Source: an uncultured Chloroflexota bacterium
GTDB lineage: Bacteria > Chloroflexota > Dehalococcoidia > SM23-28-2 > RBG-16-64-32
DNA: 5,601 nucleotides
Direction of reading: 5' to 3'
Assembly: GCA_913056415.1 (NCBI GenBank)
Contig: CAJXNA010000139.1
Span: 1 to 5,601, forward strand
A program made the position numbers and the translations under genes. Of the stretch, positions 4,494 to 5,601 are shown piece by piece (the first letter of the stretch is position 1; each line of letters starts with the position of its first letter). Below the pieces are notes generated by a model. That model was not told the origin of the DNA, did no database searches, and saw only the letters and a program-made list of their open reading frames with translations.

Positions 4494-5391
4494 AGCGGCG
4501 CAGCGGCGTGGGTCGGATCGCCCGGAACGGGCAGGCACGCCCCTGAGCATCCGTGAGGCCCTCCACCGCGGCTCGCGGATGCTCGCCGAAGCCGGCAGCG
4601 AAGAGGCCACTCTGGAGGCGGAGCTCCTCCTCGCCCACGCCCTTAACACTGACCGTACCCACCTCTACCAGCGCCTCCGCGACGAGCTGACGCCCCAGGC
4701 TGAGAGCGCCTTCGATGCTCTGCTCCAGCGCCGCCTCGCCCATGAGCCGACGGCCTACATCCTCGGGCACAAGGAGTTCTACGGGCTGGAGTTCGAGGTC
4801 ACGCCGGACGCTATCATCCCCCGCTCCGAGACAGAGACGCTCGTGGAGCTGGTGCTGGACTGCGCACGGTCGGCGTCAGCACGAGAAATGCGCATCGCGG
4901 ACATCGGTGTCGGCTGCGGCGCCATCGCCGTTGCGCTGGCAGTGAACCTGTCTGAGACTGACATCATCGCCACCGACATCTCGCCGCGGGCGCTGGCCCT
5001 GGCCCGCCGCAATGCGCAGCGCCACACGGTCGCGGACCGCATCCGTTTTCTTGAAGGCGACCTCCTGGAGCCGCTGGACGCGCCCGTGGACGTCATCGCC
5101 GCCAACCTCCCCTACGTCCGCAGCGGCGACCTCGAGGCGGCGCCGCCGGAGATCAACGAGCACGAGCCGCGGCTGGGGTTGGACGGCGGCCCGGACGGCC
5201 TCCGTCTCATCGAGCGGATGTTGCGGGACGCCCCACCCCACCTCAAGCCCGGTGGCGCTCTGTTCGCCGAGATCGACGAGGAGCAGGGCGACTCGGCGCG
5301 CACGCTGGCGGCGGCGGTCTTCCCCCAGGCCCGCATCGAGGTGAGGCGGGACCTCTCGAGGCTGGACCGCGCGCTGGTTGTCCTGACGTAG
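4462..5391 (+). CDS. prmC: peptide chain release factor N5-glutamine methyltransferase
   Basis: PrmC (HemK) uses S-adenosylmethionine to methylate the glutamine of the GGQ motif in release factors, here Gln233 of the RF1 encoded just upstream. The product has 309 residues from the ATG at 4462. Family similarity starts only at LSIREALHRGSRMLAEAG, about residue 28, so a 27-residue basic extension (MRRPGHAKGSGAAQRRGSDR onwards) precedes the normal protein of about 282. No ATG, GTG or TTG lies in frame between 4462 and that point; a CTG is at 4543. The N-terminal helical domain is followed by TAYILGHKEFYGLEF and IIPRSETETLVE (118-128; PRPET in most relatives). The SAM-binding motif is IADIGVGCGAIAVALA (from 145). 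The catalytic motif is NLPY (215-218) in place of NPPY. PRLGLDGGPDGL follows, as in the family. The extension may be an artefact of a repeat insertion or wrong start choice. Confidence 0.93.
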   Translation: MRRPGHAKGSGAAQRRGSDRPERAGTPLSIREALHRGSRMLAEAGSEEATLEAELLLAHALNTDRTHLYQRLRDELTPQAESAFDALLQRRLAHEPTAYILGHKEFYGLEFEVTPDAIIPRSETETLVELVLDCARSASAREMRIADIGVGCGAIAVALAVNLSETDIIATDISPRALALARRNAQRHTVADRIRFLEGDLLEPLDAPVDVIAANLPYVRSGDLEAAPPEINEHEPRLGLDGGPDGLRLIERMLRDAPPHLKPGGALFAEIDEEQGDSARTLAAAVFPQARIEVRRDLSRLDRALVVLT

Positions 5392-5421
5392 CGCTGCAGC
5401 GAACACGCGGGGTAGCGCGAA

Positions 5422-5441
5422 GCCTGAATCCGATTTCAGGC
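5422..5441 (+). terminator. weak hairpin after prmC, possible terminator
   Basis: GCCTGAA (5422-5428) pairs with TTCAGGC (5435-5441) around a 6-nt loop, 30 bp after the prmC stop codon. No T tract follows, so it is at best a weak or factor-assisted terminator. Its position between prmC and a new promoter suits the end of the prfA-prmC unit. Confidence 0.35.
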
Positions 5442-5466
5442 CCACCACCTGAGCGACAAGTCCCCC

Positions 5467-5497
5467 TTGACCAAGTATAGAACATTAGTTCTATACT
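5467..5497 (+). promoter_or_regulatory. promoter of the radical SAM gene
   Basis: TTGACC (5467-5472) and TATACT (5492-5497) each match five of six consensus bases. The spacer is 19 bp, slightly longer than ideal. Transcription would begin near 5504, giving a leader of about 25 nt. Nearly the whole promoter is covered by the palindrome at 5471-5500, so a bound repressor would block RNA polymerase. Confidence 0.6.
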
Positions 5498-5500
5498 TGG
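5471..5500. promoter_or_regulatory. LexA-type (SOS) operator palindrome
   Basis: CCAAGTATAGAAC (5471-5483) and GTTCTATACTTGG (5488-5500) are perfect 13-bp inverted arms around ATTA. The centre is GAAC-N4-GTTC, the core of the Gram-positive LexA box (CGAAC-N4-GTTCG type). The palindrome overlaps the -35 and -10 elements of the promoter, the normal place for a repressor site. The perfect arms beyond the 12-bp core are longer than LexA needs, so another dimeric repressor is possible. As an RNA hairpin it would lack a T tract, and it lies mostly upstream of the predicted transcript start, which argues against a terminator. Confidence 0.7.
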
Positions 5501-5528
5501 TGTGCCAATCGCTAGAAAGGAGCGGGCC

Positions 5529-5601
5529 ATGGCCTCAGGCGTCATCTTCGAAGAGATCGAGTGCAAGTCCATCATCAACCGCGTCCAGGCCACGGGCATG
5601 C
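5529..5601 (+). CDS. radical SAM protein, Rv2578c/SplB-like, N-terminal fragment
   Basis: Only 24 codons are visible before the window ends. They start MASGVIFEEIECKSIINRVQ and end in ATGM. This resembles the lead-in of Rv2578c-type radical SAM proteins, where a segment of the form G..F.E...KS..N.V......MPFRW-(S/T)-(I/V)-NPYRGC precedes the CxxxCxxC iron-sulfur motif. That motif would lie just beyond the right edge and is not seen. Relatives are often annotated as SplB-like DNA repair photolyases, but their reaction is not established. The ATG at 5529 follows AAAGGAG (5516-5522) by 6 nt, a strong ribosome binding site. The upstream GAAC-N4-GTTC palindrome suggests LexA control, which fits a repair-related role. 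The family call rests on short similarity and is moderate. Confidence 0.6.
   Translation, partial: MASGVIFEEIECKSIINRVQATGM

Noticed and set aside
3561..4649. Long minus-strand frame (362 codons) opposite prfA and the prmC start
   Set aside because: Antisense of conserved coding sequence, with low-complexity Leu/Val/Asp/Gly content and no motif or ribosome binding site.
4876..5448. Minus-strand frame opposite the 3' half of prmC
   Set aside because: Antisense shadow of a conserved gene; no independent coding signs.
5471..5500. Palindrome as an intrinsic terminator of prmC
   Set aside because: No T tract follows, it overlaps a good promoter, and its GAAC-N4-GTTC core fits an operator better.

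Overview
The window looks like a piece of a GC-rich bacterial chromosome, most likely from the Chloroflexota (Dehalococcoidia-like). This is inference, not a database match. It rests on the very high GC of the core genes, the release factor GGQ context (GHGGQSVQKN), an NLPY rather than NPPY motif in PrmC, and a RelA N-terminus of the Dehalococcoides-like type. It carries translation and stringent-response housekeeping genes with small accessory genes between them.

Left part (1-1303). The first 51 codons of a RelA/SpoT (p)ppGpp synthetase/hydrolase lie on the minus strand and run off the left edge. Its upstream region (155-290) has a four-G-run motif on the relA sense strand. Behind it, also on the minus strand, are two small uncharacterised genes: a membrane-anchored protein with a short extracytoplasmic domain (291-764) and a protein of about 97 residues (775-1068). 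They are less GC-rich than the core genes. They abut a plus-strand remnant of a TolB/PD40 beta-propeller gene (1070-1303) that has lost both ends.

Middle part (1304-3262). hisS (histidyl-tRNA synthetase) is complete and has its own possible promoter. It is followed by a 163-bp spacer full of AGGT repeats and then a 145-residue hypothetical protein with a perfect Shine-Dalgarno sequence and a possible RAMA-like C-terminal domain.

Right part (3263-5601). prfA (release factor 1) and prmC (its glutamine methyltransferase) form a two-gene unit: PrmC methylates the GGQ glutamine of the protein encoded just upstream. An extended -10 promoter overlaps the stop codon of the hypothetical gene and would start the prfA transcript at a GC-rich hairpin. 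The prmC start codon and ribosome binding site lie in a segment that resembles a dispersed intergenic repeat. After prmC, a 30-bp perfect palindrome with a GAAC-N4-GTTC core, the Gram-positive LexA (SOS) pattern, lies between the -35 and -10 elements of a new promoter. That promoter drives the first 24 codons of a gene resembling the Rv2578c-type radical SAM proteins (SplB-like). The best functional lead in the window is this probable DNA-damage-controlled radical SAM gene. No tRNA, rRNA, CRISPR array or complete insertion sequence was seen.
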